DNA of 49,714 nucleotides, from the NCBI GenBank assembly GCA_947084935.1, contig CAMTUH010000013.1:1-49714 (forward strand), written 5' to 3'. How positions within the stretch are numbered: position 1 is the stretch's first letter; every line of letters starts with the position of its first letter. Origin of the DNA: CAMTUH01 sp947084935 (lineage in GTDB: Bacteria > Pseudomonadota > Gammaproteobacteria > Coxiellales > Coxiellaceae). The notes beneath the pieces are model-generated. The model ran no database searches. It had not been told where the DNA came from and was given only the letters and a program-made list of their open reading frames with translations. Positions 8,851-15,900 of the stretch are shown piece after piece. The position numbers and the translations under genes are program-made.

Positions 8851-9090
8851 GTCGTGCGAGCAATTCGCGATTATCAGAAACGACAAGCAGGGCAGTGAGG
8901 GAACCCCACCATCCCGCAAGCGCCAAATGTCACGTCGACGTTGGCACCTCGCCGTACCCGCAGTACCGTTTGTAAGGTAGCGCAGGTTTTGTTACTGCCC
9001 AAAGAGGAGGTGTGGGTCATGCTCGGACCATAGCTTTCAAATACTTTCGGGTCGATAGGTTTCCGATAGAATCGGAGAACGTTTTTTGTT
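8851..9090 (+). ncRNA. putative structured RNA, class unknown
   Basis: This fills most of the 578-base gene-free stretch 8669-9246. The predicted start coincides with a 5' hairpin: GTCGT 8851-8855 pairs with ACGAC 8880-8884, with GCGA/TCGC inside. A second domain is closed by GGGCAGT (8890-8896) and ACTGCCC (8994-9000) and contains a GCCAA...TTGGC arm. A TCCGAT-AGA-ATCGGA hairpin followed by TTTTTT near 9060-9086 could end the transcript. It lacks the RNase P GAGGAAAG core, the SRP GGAAGG loop and a tmRNA tRNA-like end. The strand is inferred from the promoter. From 9091 to 9246 I see only weak hairpins. Confidence 0.4.
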
Positions 9091-9246
9091 TCCTGAAATA
9101 GAGTAAGCTGTCCGTTATCCCGTAGGTGCCTTCTGGGAAAGGTTAGTTTAGCATTTTTCTTAAGTACGGATAGTTCTTTTGTACCCAAAAAAGGGTTGGT
9201 TAGGGTGCACAAAACCACGTTTTCAAGGCTCGCCTTTTGCGGAAGA

Positions 9247-9657
9247 TTATTTCAGTTCAACCGTCGCACCGGCTGCTGTGAGTTTCGCTCGTGCTTCTTC
9301 AGCAGTTGATTTATTCACACCCGTCAATACATCTTTTGGTGCACCCTCTACTAGATCCTTTGCCTCTTTCAGACCCAGGGTCGGCACGAGTTCTCGAACT
9401 GCCTTGATGACAGCAATCTTATTGGCTCCTGCGGCAGCTAGTACGACGTTGAATGTCATTTGCTCCTCGGCAGGAGCCTCAGGAGCAGTGGCCTGCCCCC
9501 CTTCGCCTTTGGCTACGGTAGGGGCTGCTATCGGAGCGGCCGATACGCCGAACGTGGTCTCGATCGCTTTCACCAGATCAGCAAGCTCCAGTGCCGATAG
9601 TTCTTTGATACGCTCAATAAGCAGAGTAACCTTATTTGTTTGTTCTTCTTTTGCCAT
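9247..9657 (-). CDS. rplL: 50S ribosomal protein L7/L12
   Basis: A 136-aa stalk protein that recruits translation factors to the ribosome. The N-terminal dimer helix (LIERIKELSALELADLVKAIE) leads through an Ala/Pro-rich hinge to the C-terminal factor-binding domain (FNVVLAAAGANKIAVIKAVRE, GLKEAKDLVEGAPK). It starts seven bases after rplJ and is co-transcribed with it. The Gly/Ala/Glu hinge is slightly longer than usual. Confidence 0.97.
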   Translation of the reverse strand: MAKEEQTNKVTLLIERIKELSALELADLVKAIETTFGVSAAPIAAPTVAKGEGGQATAPEAPAEEQMTFNVVLAAAGANKIAVIKAVRELVPTLGLKEAKDLVEGAPKDVLTGVNKSTAEEARAKLTAAGATVELK

Positions 9658-9664
9658 AATATAA

Positions 9665-10225
9665 TCACCCCGCTTTCTGTTTCTGTACCCGACTCAGTAC
9701 ATATACGAGATTTCGCATGTTCCCCTGCAATACATTGATTAGCCCATAGAGCGGAGCTGATACGCCTCTCACTAGCTGTGCATATAGCTCTTGCCTTCCT
9801 GGAAGACGTGCCAGTTGTTCAAGGCGAGGTGCAGGTAAGAATTCAGCTTCAAGGAATCCACCTTTGACTGTAGGGAGTTGGTTGACTTCGGCAAACGCGG
9901 CAAGGACTTTTAGTGGCGCTAATTCATCTTCAAAACCGAACATAGTGGCCGTAGGACCTTCGAGTACGTCAGGGGTATAGCCAGACCGATCTGCGGCATC
10001 TAGAGCGCGCTTGAGCAAGGTATTTTTGGTAACCGTAAGAGTGGCTCCTGACTGGCCCAGTTGAGCGCGCAACTGTTGGAGTTTGTTCATGGAAAGCCCG
10101 CGGTAGTTTGCAAAGATGGTTGTTTTTGCCCGCTGCAAAGCTTCAGTGAGCCGTTCTACCGTTTCTTCTTTCTTTTGCCGAGTCAGACTCGGCTGTTGAC
10201 GATTTGGAGATACTGAATTGTTCAT
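9665..10225 (-). CDS. rplJ: 50S ribosomal protein L10
   Basis: Base of the L12 stalk. Shows the L10 signature: EETVERLTEALQRAKTTIFANYRGLS, then TLTVTKNTLLKRAL, and a C-terminal helical L12-binding tail. ATG 10225 is preceded by GAGGTGATT, which also forms the end of the L10 leader. A GTG at 10231 is in frame but lies inside that site. About 186 aa. Confidence 0.95.
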   Translation of the reverse strand: MNNSVSPNRQQPSLTRQKKEETVERLTEALQRAKTTIFANYRGLSMNKLQQLRAQLGQSGATLTVTKNTLLKRALDAADRSGYTPDVLEGPTATMFGFEDELAPLKVLAAFAEVNQLPTVKGGFLEAEFLPAPRLEQLARLPGRQELYAQLVRGVSAPLYGLINVLQGNMRNLVYVLSRVQKQKAG

Positions 10226-10304
10226 AATCACCTCGGGAGGACTTATATGCCTCCTGTCTTCGGCCTGCCACGTGGTCCGATGTGCCTCGGAATGTACGTG
10301 GTCA
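10226..10304 (-). promoter_or_regulatory. L10 (rplJ) leader, autoregulatory RNA
   Basis: The minus-strand leader has the known L10-leader core GCCGAAGACAGGAGG and then CCTCCCGAGGT next to the rplJ start. An upstream arm closes CCACGT with ACGTGG around CCGA/TCGG. In other bacteria excess L10 (with L12) binds this RNA and represses the operon. The assignment rests on the conserved core and its position. Confidence 0.8.
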
Positions 10305-10310
10305 TTCTAT

Positions 10311-10340
10311 AGTCTATCAGAATGGGGAACACGATGTCAA
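10311..10340 (-). promoter_or_regulatory. rplJ-rplL promoter
   Basis: Minus-strand TTGACA, an 18-bp spacer and TAGACT place a start near 10304, just ahead of the L10 leader. The rplJL unit can therefore be expressed independently of the toxin-antitoxin genes upstream. Confidence 0.6.
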
Positions 10341-10363
10341 ACTAGCGTTCTCTGCGGTCGTGA

Positions 10364-10759
10364 TCACCAAATAGTCCGAACATGTGGGTAGGTCTTGATC
10401 CTCGCGTCGCTGGTTACTACAGGTACTCCATGAAGCATCGCAGTTGCAATGATCATTCGATCTGCAGGGTCATCATGAAGATCGCCGGGCAGCATGACGG
10501 ATTTGGCCGCCACACTATTATCAACTGGCACAAACTGGACAGAGGGAATAGTGCCAACTTTCTCGGTCCATGCATCTACATCCATCGTAAGACGAAGTCT
10601 ACCTTTTTTGACTAACAGGTATATTTCCCACACACTAATAGAGGAGACAAGAATAATATCCCCGTTTTCCTGTCCTGTAATTGTTTTGCGGGCGGTAGCC
10701 GATAGCTTCTCGGGATTGCTGACCCACCAAACGAGTACGTGGGTGTCAAGGAGGATCAC
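10364..10759 (-). CDS. PIN-domain toxin (VapC-like)
   Basis: A 131-aa PIN ribonuclease. The acidic metal site is complete: D5 in LLDTHVLVWW, E45 in SVWEIYLL, D97/D100 in HDDPADRMIIATA and D118 in VTSDARI. This is the LLDTHxLxW subgroup that usually pairs with Phd/YefM antitoxins, as here. Its start overlaps the antitoxin stop by 4 nt. Such toxins cleave tRNA or rRNA when the antitoxin is lost; the target is unknown here. Confidence 0.9.
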   Translation of the reverse strand: MILLDTHVLVWWVSNPEKLSATARKTITGQENGDIILVSSISVWEIYLLVKKGRLRLTMDVDAWTEKVGTIPSVQFVPVDNSVAAKSVMLPGDLHDDPADRMIIATAMLHGVPVVTSDARIKTYPHVRTIW

Positions 10760-10983
10760 CGCAGCGTTTCCCAGTCCTTCACGCCTACTGGCTCGGTGGG
10801 TTTTTCGTAGTGTGTAACCGTATTGCGCAGAAGGCTCAATGCATCTTTTTCAGTGTATGGCGTGATTTTTACCACCGGCTTACCTGCATGCGTGACAACG
10901 AGCGGCTGTTTGCTCTCGTGCACCGCGCGTAGATAGGAGAGCACTTGTGATTTAAATTGAGACTTTGTTACCACCTGACTCAT
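10756..10983 (-). CDS. Phd/YefM-type antitoxin
   Basis: A 75-aa antitoxin with the Phd/YefM opening MSQVVTKSQFKSQVLSYLR, then PLVVTHAGKPVVKITPY and a C-terminal toxin-neutralising tail. ATG 10983 lies 11 nt after the -10 box. ATG 10989 (5 nt after it) is possible, and the upstream in-frame codons fall within or before the promoter. It neutralises the overlapping PIN toxin and probably represses its own promoter. Confidence 0.85.
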   Translation of the reverse strand: MSQVVTKSQFKSQVLSYLRAVHESKQPLVVTHAGKPVVKITPYTEKDALSLLRNTVTHYEKPTEPVGVKDWETLR

Positions 10984-10993
10984 GATCATGGTC

Positions 10994-11022
10994 ATCGTAC
11001 TATGGTCAGATTTGTTTGTCAA
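10994..11022 (-). promoter_or_regulatory. promoter of the Phd-VapC pair
   Basis: Minus-strand TTGACA, a 17-bp spacer and TACGAT lie directly before the antitoxin start codons. Confidence 0.6.
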
Positions 11023-11035
11023 GTGCACTTCGAAA

Positions 11036-11554
11036 TTACGGAATGAGGAAGCGTGTGTACTCTCTGTTGCCTTGGGGCTGAGAAATCCGCACCGTGCTCC
11101 CGGGGATGTACGGTACCGTTACCGAGATGGTATGGCCCGGGCTTTCACTGACGCTCCATAGCTGCTTGACTGCGTCGACCGAAACCCAGGTAACGTAGTC
11201 CGCACTGCCAGTTGCGGTCAGCCGCTCTATTTTGAGTACAAACTTTCCTTCTCGCTGCCACGGTTCTTTTTGGGAAGGCGGTGCGGAGACAGTTGCGTAT
11301 TCGGTACTGGTTAGCTGCACGTGATTCTTAAATGGCTCGTACTGGAGGGACATGGTAACTGACTGGTGGGGTAGCGGTCCGTCAGCTGACTTGGCTGATG
11401 GGGGAGCAGAGAGGGCGGGTGGTGCAGGTAACGTAGCCGCGTGGGGTAATGCAATAACCGGGCCAGGTGGTGATGTCTCTCGACTCTGTACCAGGAGGAA
11501 GACTGGGACGGCGATGGCGGCAATGATAAACATGAAGGTGAGTAGGCGCGCCAT
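11036..11554 (-). CDS. anchored/secreted protein, unknown function
   Basis: A 172-aa protein with one N-terminal membrane helix (LLTFMFIIAAIAVPVFLLVQ), a Pro/Ala-rich linker to about residue 65, and a compact beta-rich extracytoplasmic domain. That domain contains paired charged/hydrophobic strands (GKFVLKIERL, YVTWVSVDAV). It starts one base after the dockerin gene stop and should be co-transcribed. I do not recognise the domain. The pairing suggests that both act outside the membrane. Confidence 0.75.
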   Translation of the reverse strand: MARLLTFMFIIAAIAVPVFLLVQSRETSPPGPVIALPHAATLPAPPALSAPPSAKSADGPLPHQSVTMSLQYEPFKNHVQLTSTEYATVSAPPSQKEPWQREGKFVLKIERLTATGSADYVTWVSVDAVKQLWSVSESPGHTISVTVPYIPGSTVRISQPQGNREYTRFLIP

Positions 11555-11555
11555 G

Positions 11556-12302
11556 TCAGCGCGCTGATCCGGTAGCGCTCGGGGTTGGCGAGTACCAGGG
11601 CCCGCCGGCCCCGCTTTTGCCGAAGTTTTTGGCCAGCAGCGCTAAGTCGGTGTTGTTTACAATCTGGTCTCGGTTTACATCCGCCAGTGGGTTCCAATTT
11701 TTATCTTTTGGGAGAGCATTAAAGGCATCTTGCACGAGGTTCTGGTCAAACTTATCGACGACGTTATCCGCGTTTATATCACCAACAAGCAGCAACAGTT
11801 GTGTGTCGGAGAGATCATTTGCTCCGATCTTGAGCACAAAACTTTTGCTCGCTGCAAGGTGTTGCGAGCCCTTCACATACAGGTAGTACGTTCTCCCGGG
11901 TAGGAGTCCTGAGAGGCTGGTCGTTACTTTGCCGTTTACGTCCGTCTGTACTGACTTTGTCAGCTGGTATTTGGGCGGGGAAGTTTCTACCTCGGCGATG
12001 CCGATAAATACCTCATCGGCTTGGTCGGTAGGCTTGCGGCCCTCAAGCGAGAGCGCCAGGGTTAGCATGGCGGATCCGGCCTCAGGCGTGGGGCTCGGGG
12101 AGGCTTTTGGCGACAACAAGTCCTTGACACTTTGGAACGGGCTTGCGTCCTCGGTTTGGACCCTGATCGGCGAGGCTTCTTTTGCCTGCGAGCGAGTCAA
12201 TTGCATGTTGCGACGTACGATGACCGCACCAATGGGGGTAACGACCAGCAATATGATAAACAGACCCAGGAAAATGACCTGCTTTGGGGACAGTCCAAGC
12301 AT
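11556..12302 (-). CDS. membrane-anchored dockerin-domain protein
   Basis: A 248-aa protein: N-terminal TM helix (VIFLGLFIILLVVTPIGAVIV), a Ser/Pro-rich linker, a beta-sandwich (LTLALSLEGR...GLLPGRTYYLYVKG), and a C-terminal type I dockerin. The two calcium loops read VGDINADNVVDKFD and LADVNRDQIVNNTD. The ATG is six bases after TAGGCT, so the mRNA is leaderless. Dockerins bind cohesins; a cohesin-like protein is encoded at 15901-16752. The gene sits between rplA and rplJ, an unusual place. Confidence 0.85.
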   Translation of the reverse strand: MLGLSPKQVIFLGLFIILLVVTPIGAVIVRRNMQLTRSQAKEASPIRVQTEDASPFQSVKDLLSPKASPSPTPEAGSAMLTLALSLEGRKPTDQADEVFIGIAEVETSPPKYQLTKSVQTDVNGKVTTSLSGLLPGRTYYLYVKGSQHLAASKSFVLKIGANDLSDTQLLLLVGDINADNVVDKFDQNLVQDAFNALPKDKNWNPLADVNRDQIVNNTDLALLAKNFGKSGAGGPWYSPTPSATGSAR

Positions 12303-12308
12303 TCTTAC

Positions 12309-12336
12309 AGCCTAGCAGATTATGGGGAGATGTCAA
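12309..12336 (-). promoter_or_regulatory. leaderless promoter of the dockerin gene
   Basis: Minus-strand TTGACA, a 16-bp spacer and TAGGCT, with the start codon six bases later. The -35 box lies in the last codons of rplA (ATT GAC ATC). Confidence 0.65.
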
Positions 12337-12973
12337 TTGTGTTTACATCGACCTGTATGCCGGGTCCCATGGTAGCAGCGAGTGTCAGTTTGGTGATCTT
12401 GGGTTTCCTTATGTGCTCTACCAATGCTTTGATATTTTCAATTAGCTGCTCGTCGGTATAGGAGATTTTACCTATGGGCACATGCGCAACCGGGGCCTGC
12501 TGCTCGCTTCTCACTTCGATCCTCCCCGCTTTGATCTCTTGTACTAAGGCGGCTGGGTTTGGGGTGACGGTGCCGGTCTTGGGATTTGGCATGAGCCCCT
12601 TTGGACCGATGATCTTTGCGATGCGAGCTAATTTCGGCATCATTTCCGGAGTGGCGACGACGGTGTCAAAGGTCAACTTTCCTGACCCTATTTGGTCAAC
12701 CAACTCCTCGCCTCCCACGTGGTCGGCGCCCGCTTCCTGTGCAGCGTTGGCAGCTTCACCGGCTGCGAGTACGACTACGATTGGGGTTTTACCAGTGCCG
12801 TGGGGAAGGGTGACGGCAGTGCGCAGCCCGGATTCCAGTAGGACGATGTGGGCCTCCACGGTGCCGGGGAATTTGGTATACGAGGTTTCCTTTACGAGCT
12901 TGACGCTTTCGGCAAGCGGATATCGCTTGGATCGGTCAACTTTGGCAGCCGCTGCTTGCCGCTTGTTATTCAT
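12320..12973 (-). CDS. rplA: 50S ribosomal protein L1
   Basis: L1-stalk protein of 217 aa, close to the usual 225-235. Conserved blocks are present: TVEAHI, VTLPHGTGK, GLMPNPKTGTVT and the C-terminal TMGPGIQVDV. A GGAGG lies about 9 nt before ATG 12973. The start overlaps the end of the unknown 166-aa gene, so the two are translationally linked. Elsewhere L1 also represses its own operon. Confidence 0.96.
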   Translation of the reverse strand: MNNKRQAAAAKVDRSKRYPLAESVKLVKETSYTKFPGTVEAHIVLLESGLRTAVTLPHGTGKTPIVVVLAAGEAANAAQEAGADHVGGEELVDQIGSGKLTFDTVVATPEMMPKLARIAKIIGPKGLMPNPKTGTVTPNPAALVQEIKAGRIEVRSEQQAPVAHVPIGKISYTDEQLIENIKALVEHIRKPKITKLTLAATMGPGIQVDVNTIDISP

Positions 12974-13466
12974 GGGGCCTCCGTTGGTTACAGTACCTAC
13001 CTGTCCTCACCACAATGATGCCAGTGGCAGACCAGGCTAACCACAGAACGAGTAGGCGCCTTCTGCTGACCTTCTCGTCTTGCGCGTCTTTGGTGTCCGG
13101 ATGGGACTGTTGGGCAAGTTGTGCTATGCGTCGGTTGATACTCAGTTCGACCAGGTCGGCGGCAGAGTCAAGGGTGGGGGTGAGGCCGGTGTACCGGGTA
13201 ATTAGCCCAGTAGCTGTGTTGAGGTCAACATGTAATCGCCCTCGGGGATACTCAAAAAACGGCTCCACTTCCTGTTCAGGCCGCAGTTGTACTTGATAGT
13301 GTTCCTTACCACCTCCATCGGTCGACCTTGTCATCTTGAAATGCTTGTCTTTTTGATTCAAAAAGGCGCGCATGCGTGTGCAGATTTGGAGTTGGTCGCG
13401 TACCTCTAGGGGAGGCACTCTCATCAATAGGTGTGTATCAAAGCCAAAGGAACGCTCAGAATCCAT
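12966..13466 (-). CDS. hypothetical protein between rplK and rplA
   Basis: A 166-aa protein I do not recognise. It begins 8 nt after rplK and overlaps rplA by 8 nt. The N-terminal ~130 residues are soluble and charged, with a beta-strand pattern (HYQVQLRPEQEVEPFFEY) that includes LHVDLNTATG. Near the C-terminus RRRLLVLWLAWSATGIIVV looks like a single membrane helix, followed by a basic tail. Such an insertion is not part of the usual L11-L1 pair. A coding call is supported by tight spacing on both sides and the absence of other frames. Confidence 0.65.
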   Translation of the reverse strand: MDSERSFGFDTHLLMRVPPLEVRDQLQICTRMRAFLNQKDKHFKMTRSTDGGGKEHYQVQLRPEQEVEPFFEYPRGRLHVDLNTATGLITRYTGLTPTLDSAADLVELSINRRIAQLAQQSHPDTKDAQDEKVSRRRLLVLWLAWSATGIIVVRTGRYCNQRRPHE

Positions 13467-13474
13467 AAGCAGCC

Positions 13475-13897
13475 CTACTGGACCTTCACGCCCATGGAGC
13501 GCGCGGTGCCGGCCACTATACGCATCGCCGCCTCGACATTGGTGGTATTGAGGTCGGGGAGTTTGGTTTGTGCGATCTGGCGGACTTGGTCTTGCGCGAG
13601 AGCGCCTACTGTTTCTCTGCCAGGATTACCTGCTCCTTTTTCCCTCCCGAGTGCTTTCTTGATGAGCTCTGCGACCGGTGGCTTTTTAACGATAAATGAG
13701 AACGTTCTGTCCACGTATACGGTGATGACAGCCGGAATGAGCATTCCCTTTTGATCTGCCGTTTTTTCGTTAAACGCTTTTACGAACTCCATTATGGGAA
13801 GCCCATGTTGTCCCAGAGCGGGCCCAACAGGCGGAGCCGGCGTGGCTTGCCCGGCGGGGATGGTGAGCTTAATGATGGTTTTTACCTTCTTGGCCAT
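13475..13897 (-). CDS. rplK: 50S ribosomal protein L11
   Basis: A 140-aa protein of the GTPase centre. Shows the full family signature: KLTIPAGQATPAPPVGPALGQ, IMEFVKAFN, then KKPPVAELIKKALG and a C-terminal GTARSMGV. The -10-like GAAAAT ends 6 nt before the ATG, with TTGACA 17 bp further up, so the message is probably leaderless. Confidence 0.97.
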   Translation of the reverse strand: MAKKVKTIIKLTIPAGQATPAPPVGPALGQHGLPIMEFVKAFNEKTADQKGMLIPAVITVYVDRTFSFIVKKPPVAELIKKALGREKGAGNPGRETVGALAQDQVRQIAQTKLPDLNTTNVEAAMRIVAGTARSMGVKVQ

Positions 13898-13903
13898 GTC
13901 GAT

Positions 13904-13932
13904 ATTTTCCCGGAAACCTCATAATTTGTCAA
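13904..13932 (-). promoter_or_regulatory. leaderless promoter of rplK
   Basis: Minus-strand TTGACA, a 17-bp spacer and GAAAAT; ATG follows after six bases. This separates rplK-rplA transcription from secE-nusG. Confidence 0.55.
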
Positions 13933-13984
13933 ACAGAAGGGTACCCCTTTAAGGCCCGGCCTTTAATCCAGGAGGATACTTTTT

Positions 13985-14022
13985 GCCTATGCCGATTCTA
14001 CAAATAAGTAGGCAGGCTTTTT
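13985..14022 (+). terminator. possible plus-strand terminator
   Basis: A GCCT...AGGC stem with inner GCC/GGC and TAC/GTA pairs and an AAATAA loop is followed by TTTTT on the plus strand. It faces against nusG and may stop antisense transcription. The stem has bulges, so this is tentative. Confidence 0.35.
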
Positions 14023-14087
14023 GGTATCTTTTGTTAGAGTAACAAATAGATAGTAAGTGTGTGATCCGGTTGAGTTAATGCCGATTT

Positions 14088-14678
14088 TTAGAGCTTGGCG
14101 ACTTGCAGGAAGTCGAGTTCTACGACAGTTTCCCGACCGAAGATGGACACCAGTATTTTGACCTTACCGCGTTCTTCGTTGATCTCATCCACCGTACCAA
14201 GAAAATCGGCAAATGGTCCCTCGATAATCCGCACGGCTTCGCCTACTGAAAATACAGTCTTGTAGCGCGGGGCCTCCATCTTCATGAATTTTTGAATAAG
14301 TTTGACCTCTGAGTCGGGGAGCGGCGTTGGTTTGTTGCCGGTGCCTACAAAACCGGTAACTCCAGGTGTTGTACGCACTGCGAGCCAGGAGTCATCGTCT
14401 AAAATCATGCGCACGAGTATGTAGCCTGGGAAAATTTTTTCCTTGATGGTTTCTTTTTTACCTTCACGAATTTGAATTTTGTCTTGAGTGGGCACGAGCG
14501 TATCAAAAATTTTGCCAGCTAAGTTTTGCGTCTCAATACGTTGTTTGAGAGCTGCCGCAACCTTGTTTTCGTGCCCCGAGTAGGTGTGAATTACATACCA
14601 CTGCCCCGGTGTAACCTTGTCCTGAGGCACCTCGGTCGGCTCTGGTTTTGTTTGTGTGTCCATGGGTACACTCATCAT
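14088..14678 (-). CDS. nusG: transcription antitermination factor NusG
   Basis: A 196-aa protein that couples RNA polymerase to ribosomes or Rho. The NGN domain starts at WYVIHTYSGHENKVAAAL and contains FPGYILVRM and VRTTPGVTGFVG; the KOW domain is VGEAVRIIEGPFADFLGTVDEI. A short acidic/Pro tail of ~25 residues precedes the NGN domain. Its ATG overlaps the secE stop (ATGA), a common arrangement. Confidence 0.96.
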   Translation of the reverse strand: MMSVPMDTQTKPEPTEVPQDKVTPGQWYVIHTYSGHENKVAAALKQRIETQNLAGKIFDTLVPTQDKIQIREGKKETIKEKIFPGYILVRMILDDDSWLAVRTTPGVTGFVGTGNKPTPLPDSEVKLIQKFMKMEAPRYKTVFSVGEAVRIIEGPFADFLGTVDEINEERGKVKILVSIFGRETVVELDFLQVAKL

Positions 14679-14866
14679 CGTGTTACGAGCACATCAAGGG
14701 TCGAGGTCAGGGAAAAGTCAAGAAGACCTATAAAGGTGCCGACCACCACCGATACTACGATGACGATCATAGTCAAGCGCGCGACTTGCTGACGACTGGG
14801 CCACCCGACCATCTGCAGCTCGCGGTACACCTCGTGCAAAAATACAACGAGCCTACTTGTTTGCAT
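14675..14866 (-). CDS. secE: preprotein translocase subunit SecE
   Basis: A 63-aa single-TM SecE. The amphipathic helix reads LHEVYRELQMVGWPSRQQV, with the typical VxWPSR element, followed by one TM helix (LTMIVIVVSVVVGTFIGLLDF). It stabilises SecY in the membrane. It is the first gene of the secE-nusG unit. Only about four bases of leader separate the predicted start from the ATG. Confidence 0.93.
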   Translation of the reverse strand: MQTSRLVVFLHEVYRELQMVGWPSRQQVARLTMIVIVVSVVVGTFIGLLDFSLTSTLDVLVTR

Positions 14867-14876
14867 ACGTGATGGT

Positions 14877-14905
14877 ATGGTAGCATAACAGGGGGCAAAT
14901 CACAA
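14877..14905 (-). promoter_or_regulatory. secE-nusG promoter
   Basis: Minus-strand TTGTGA, a 17-bp spacer ending in TGC, and TACCAT form an extended -10 promoter ten bases before the secE ATG. Confidence 0.6.
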
Positions 14906-14955
14906 ATCTCAATGACCAATAATCAAACAAATTCCAATGAACAAAAATCCAAACG
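14893..14955 (+). repeat. A/C-rich CPR-type intergenic repeat
   Basis: A low-complexity stretch built from CAAAT, CCAAT and ATCCAAA words (for example CAATGACCAATAATCAAACA). From memory it resembles short repeats that recur between genes in many Parcubacteria-like genomes. It ends at the galU Shine-Dalgarno site and overlaps the secE -35 region. Confidence 0.5.
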
Positions 14956-14966
14956 AGGAGGTCTAA

Positions 14967-15860
14967 TTGAAGAAAGTACGTAAAGCTGTTATTCCTGCTG
15001 CAGGGTATGGCACCAGATTTCTCCCCGCCACCAAAGCCATGCCTAAGGAAATGCTTCCCATTATTGACAAGCCAATTATTCAGTATGTGGTGGAGGATGC
15101 CGTCTCGGCCGGCATTGAAGATATTGTCATCGTAACCGGGTGGCACAAACGCACCATTGAAGACCATTTCGATTATCCGTTTGAACTGGAGGCCCGGCTT
15201 GCAGAAGCGGGCAAGCGGGACATGCTGGAGAAAATTCGCCGGATAGCCGACCTTGCAAACTTCGTGTATGTGCGGCAAAAAGGCCCCTTGGGGAATGCGA
15301 CCCCGATACTCAATGCCCGTTCCATAATTGGCGATGAGCCGTTTCTGGTACTTTGGGGAGATGATTTCATTACCGCTACTCCTACGCGCAGTCAGCAGCT
15401 GGTGGCGGCCTACGAAAAGCACGGGGGCGTCATTCTTTCGGCGCTCCGTTCCAAAAAGGAGGAAGATACCAAACGATACGGGTATGCGGCAGGCAAGATG
15501 GTGGGGAAGGGATTGCTGGAGGTGGAGAATGTTGTTGAAAAACCGGGGCCGCAGCGGGTGCCCTCTGACTTTGCCATTGTGAGTGGGTACTTGTATACGC
15601 CGGATATTTTTGACGCAATCGAGGAGGCGATGCGGCGGGTTGCAAAGGAAAATACGCCCCGTGAGGTATTGTATGTGGATGCGCTGAATGTGCTGCTTGA
15701 GCAGCACAAACCGGTGTATGCGCTAGAGATTCAGAACGGGAAGTACCATGATACGGGCGATAAGCTTGAGTATTTAAAGACCATGGTTGATTTTGCCCTG
15801 GAGGACGAAGAGTTAGGGTCTGAATTTAGAGAATATTTGCAGGGCCTACGGTTGCATTAA
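14967..15860 (+). CDS. galU: UTP-glucose-1-phosphate uridylyltransferase
   Basis: Makes UDP-glucose from glucose-1-P and UTP. The 297-aa chain opens with KKVRKAVIPAAGYGTRFLPATKAMPKE in the GalU order (nucleotide loop GYGTRFLP), then KPIIQYVVEDAV, WGDDF for the metal site and a late VEKP. TTG 14967 is the start; GAGGAGGT ends 4 nt upstream, a clear ribosome site that is rare here. UDP-glucose would serve the GalT-like enzyme and envelope glycans. Confidence 0.96.
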   Translation: MKKVRKAVIPAAGYGTRFLPATKAMPKEMLPIIDKPIIQYVVEDAVSAGIEDIVIVTGWHKRTIEDHFDYPFELEARLAEAGKRDMLEKIRRIADLANFVYVRQKGPLGNATPILNARSIIGDEPFLVLWGDDFITATPTRSQQLVAAYEKHGGVILSALRSKKEEDTKRYGYAAGKMVGKGLLEVENVVEKPGPQRVPSDFAIVSGYLYTPDIFDAIEEAMRRVAKENTPREVLYVDALNVLLEQHKPVYALEIQNGKYHDTGDKLEYLKTMVDFALEDEELGSEFREYLQGLRLH

Positions 15861-15900
15861 CTCAGGCGACGTGGTAAATCCCTTAAAGGCCTGGCTTTTT

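Noticed and set aside
8466..8898. Plus-strand frames over and after the HTH gene
   Set aside because: They are antisense to a clear HTH gene or lack start signals; composition looks non-coding.
8874..9218. 114-aa minus-strand frame with GTG start
   Set aside because: No family resemblance, no promoter or ribosome site at its start, and the same bases form complementary stems better explained as RNA structure.
9200..9240. Terminator after rplL (AAGGCGAGCCTT)
   Set aside because: The loop is only two bases with a full stem, and no T-run follows on the rplL strand.
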